The notes below the pieces were generated by a model that saw only the letters and a list, made by a program, of their open reading frames with translations, was not told the origin of the DNA and did not search any database. A stretch of DNA of 6,352 bases from assembly GCA_017614625.1 (NCBI GenBank), contig JAGABK010000163.1, positions 1 to 6,352 on the forward strand. Direction: 5' to 3'. The number at the start of each line of letters is the position of its first letter. Within the stretch, counting starts at the first letter, position 1. The position numbers were made by a program, and so were the translations under genes. This DNA is from Spirochaetales bacterium. Lineage in GTDB: Bacteria; Spirochaetota; Spirochaetia; Sphaerochaetales; Sphaerochaetaceae. Of this stretch, positions 5,821 to 6,352 are shown in pieces.

Positions 5821-6352
5821 CGGACGCCTCCCACTGCTTCAGCTCGTCGAGCACCAGATTCGCCATGAGGCGGCCGCACTCGTAGGCCGACGAATAACCG
5901 TCGCCCCTGGGGCCTCCTGCTCCTATGGGTCTGAGCCCCTTGACCGGATAGTCCTTATTGATCTGCAGCGTCCTGGAGATAATGTCGTCCCAACCGGTCG
6001 TCTCATGCCCGTATACGCAGCCTTCCGGGGTTCCTATGTAACGTGCGAACGTCCACGGCGTTGCTATGGAGATCTCTTCTATATGGCCTTCCAGGTCTAT
6101 TCCAGTGTTCTCCTTCAGCTTGCGGATCAGGGTCCGGGCGCATCCGGTCTTGAAGTCCGCATAGTCCGATCTCTTCAGGTTGTCCCAGTCGGACGGCGAA
6201 CAGAACGTCGTGAGCGAACACAGGCAGGTGCCTTCGGGGGATGCCTCCGGATTGACCACGTTGTAGCACACGAAAATCGAGAACTCGTTGGAAGCGAAGC
6301 CGTCCATGATCGCCTTGTACTCCTTCTCCGAGTCCGCCGTGCCCATCATGAA
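5810..6352 (-). CDS. FAD-dependent oxidoreductase, CrtI/retinol-saturase-like, C-terminal part (5' end outside window)
   Basis: Open to the right edge; 180 residues including the stop-proximal end are visible, so roughly the last third of a family that is usually about 500 residues long. The N-terminal Rossmann FAD site is not in view. Seen: an ATPWTFARY segment followed by GTPEG and VYGHE about 75-85 residues before the end, and a glycine-rich GLRPIGAGGPRGDGYSSA stretch followed by ECGR near the C-terminus. These match the closing FAD-contact region of phytoene desaturase, carotenoid isomerase and retinol saturase type flavoproteins. The family oxidises, reduces or isomerises C-C bonds in lipophilic substrates; the substrate here cannot be told. 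The methionines at 6349 and 6346 are internal, since the frame stays open upstream and they would leave no FAD domain. The stop overlaps the next gene by 11 nt, so the two are co-translated. Family call fairly sure, reaction unknown. Confidence 0.75.
   Translation of the reverse strand, partial: FMMGTADSEKEYKAIMDGFASNEFSIFVCYNVVNPEASPEGTCLCSLTTFCSPSDWDNLKRSDYADFKTGCARTLIRKLKENTGIDLEGHIEEISIATPWTFARYIGTPEGCVYGHETTGWDDIISRTLQINKDYPVKGLRPIGAGGPRGDGYSSAYECGRLMANLVLDELKQWEASDER

Noticed and set aside
1..6352. Search by eye for tRNA, rRNA, CRISPR arrays, insertion sequences and attachment sites
   Set aside because: No repeat array, transposase, terminal inverted repeats or tRNA-like fold was seen; non-coding gaps are at most about 100 nt.

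Overview
Every gene seen in this window lies on the minus strand, so it is read from right to left. The coding sequence is visibly GC-rich, and the two non-coding stretches at the left are AT-rich. Secreted redox proteins, a probable outer-membrane beta-barrel and a lipoprotein point to a diderm bacterium. Many iron-sulfur proteins and no oxygen-using enzyme suggest an anaerobe. Protein style (relaxed lipobox, beta-helix lipoprotein, large barrel) would fit a spirochaete of the Treponema/Sphaerochaeta kind, but this is an impression and not a proven assignment.

Layout in order of transcription: (1) 6352-5810, C-terminal part of a CrtI/retinol-saturase-like FAD-dependent oxidoreductase that runs off the right edge; (2) 5820-4609, an FNR-type flavoprotein with a C-terminal plant-type 2Fe-2S domain; (3) 4575-4066 and (4) 4058-3552, two related secreted TlpA-like thioredoxin-fold proteins with CxxC sites; (5) 3555-3418, a 45-residue GTG-started membrane peptide ending in a CxxC motif, of the CD1871A type; (6) 3418-2519, a NapH/YccM-like membrane polyferredoxin; (7) 2522-1035, a putative outer-membrane beta-barrel with a Wzi-like motif. 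Genes 1-2 overlap by 11 nt, genes 4-5 by 4 nt, 5-6 by 1 nt and 6-7 by 4 nt, so this looks like one tightly coupled operon, with one possible break (33 nt, hairpin plus candidate promoter) between genes 2 and 3. Gene (8), 948-166, is a lipoprotein with a predicted beta-helix. It has its own near-consensus promoter and an intrinsic terminator with a UUCG loop. A possible further gene begins at 62 and runs off the left edge.

Working model (inference): genes 3-6 form an electron path from the cytoplasm to thiols outside the inner membrane. The ferredoxin-bearing membrane protein would pass electrons across the membrane to the small CxxC peptide and the two thioredoxin-fold proteins. The flavin/2Fe-2S reductase could feed this path, the FAD enzyme upstream, or both. 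The barrel may be the outer-membrane client or a partner. No CcdA/DsbD-type thiol transporter is seen in the window, which is what makes the ferredoxin route interesting.
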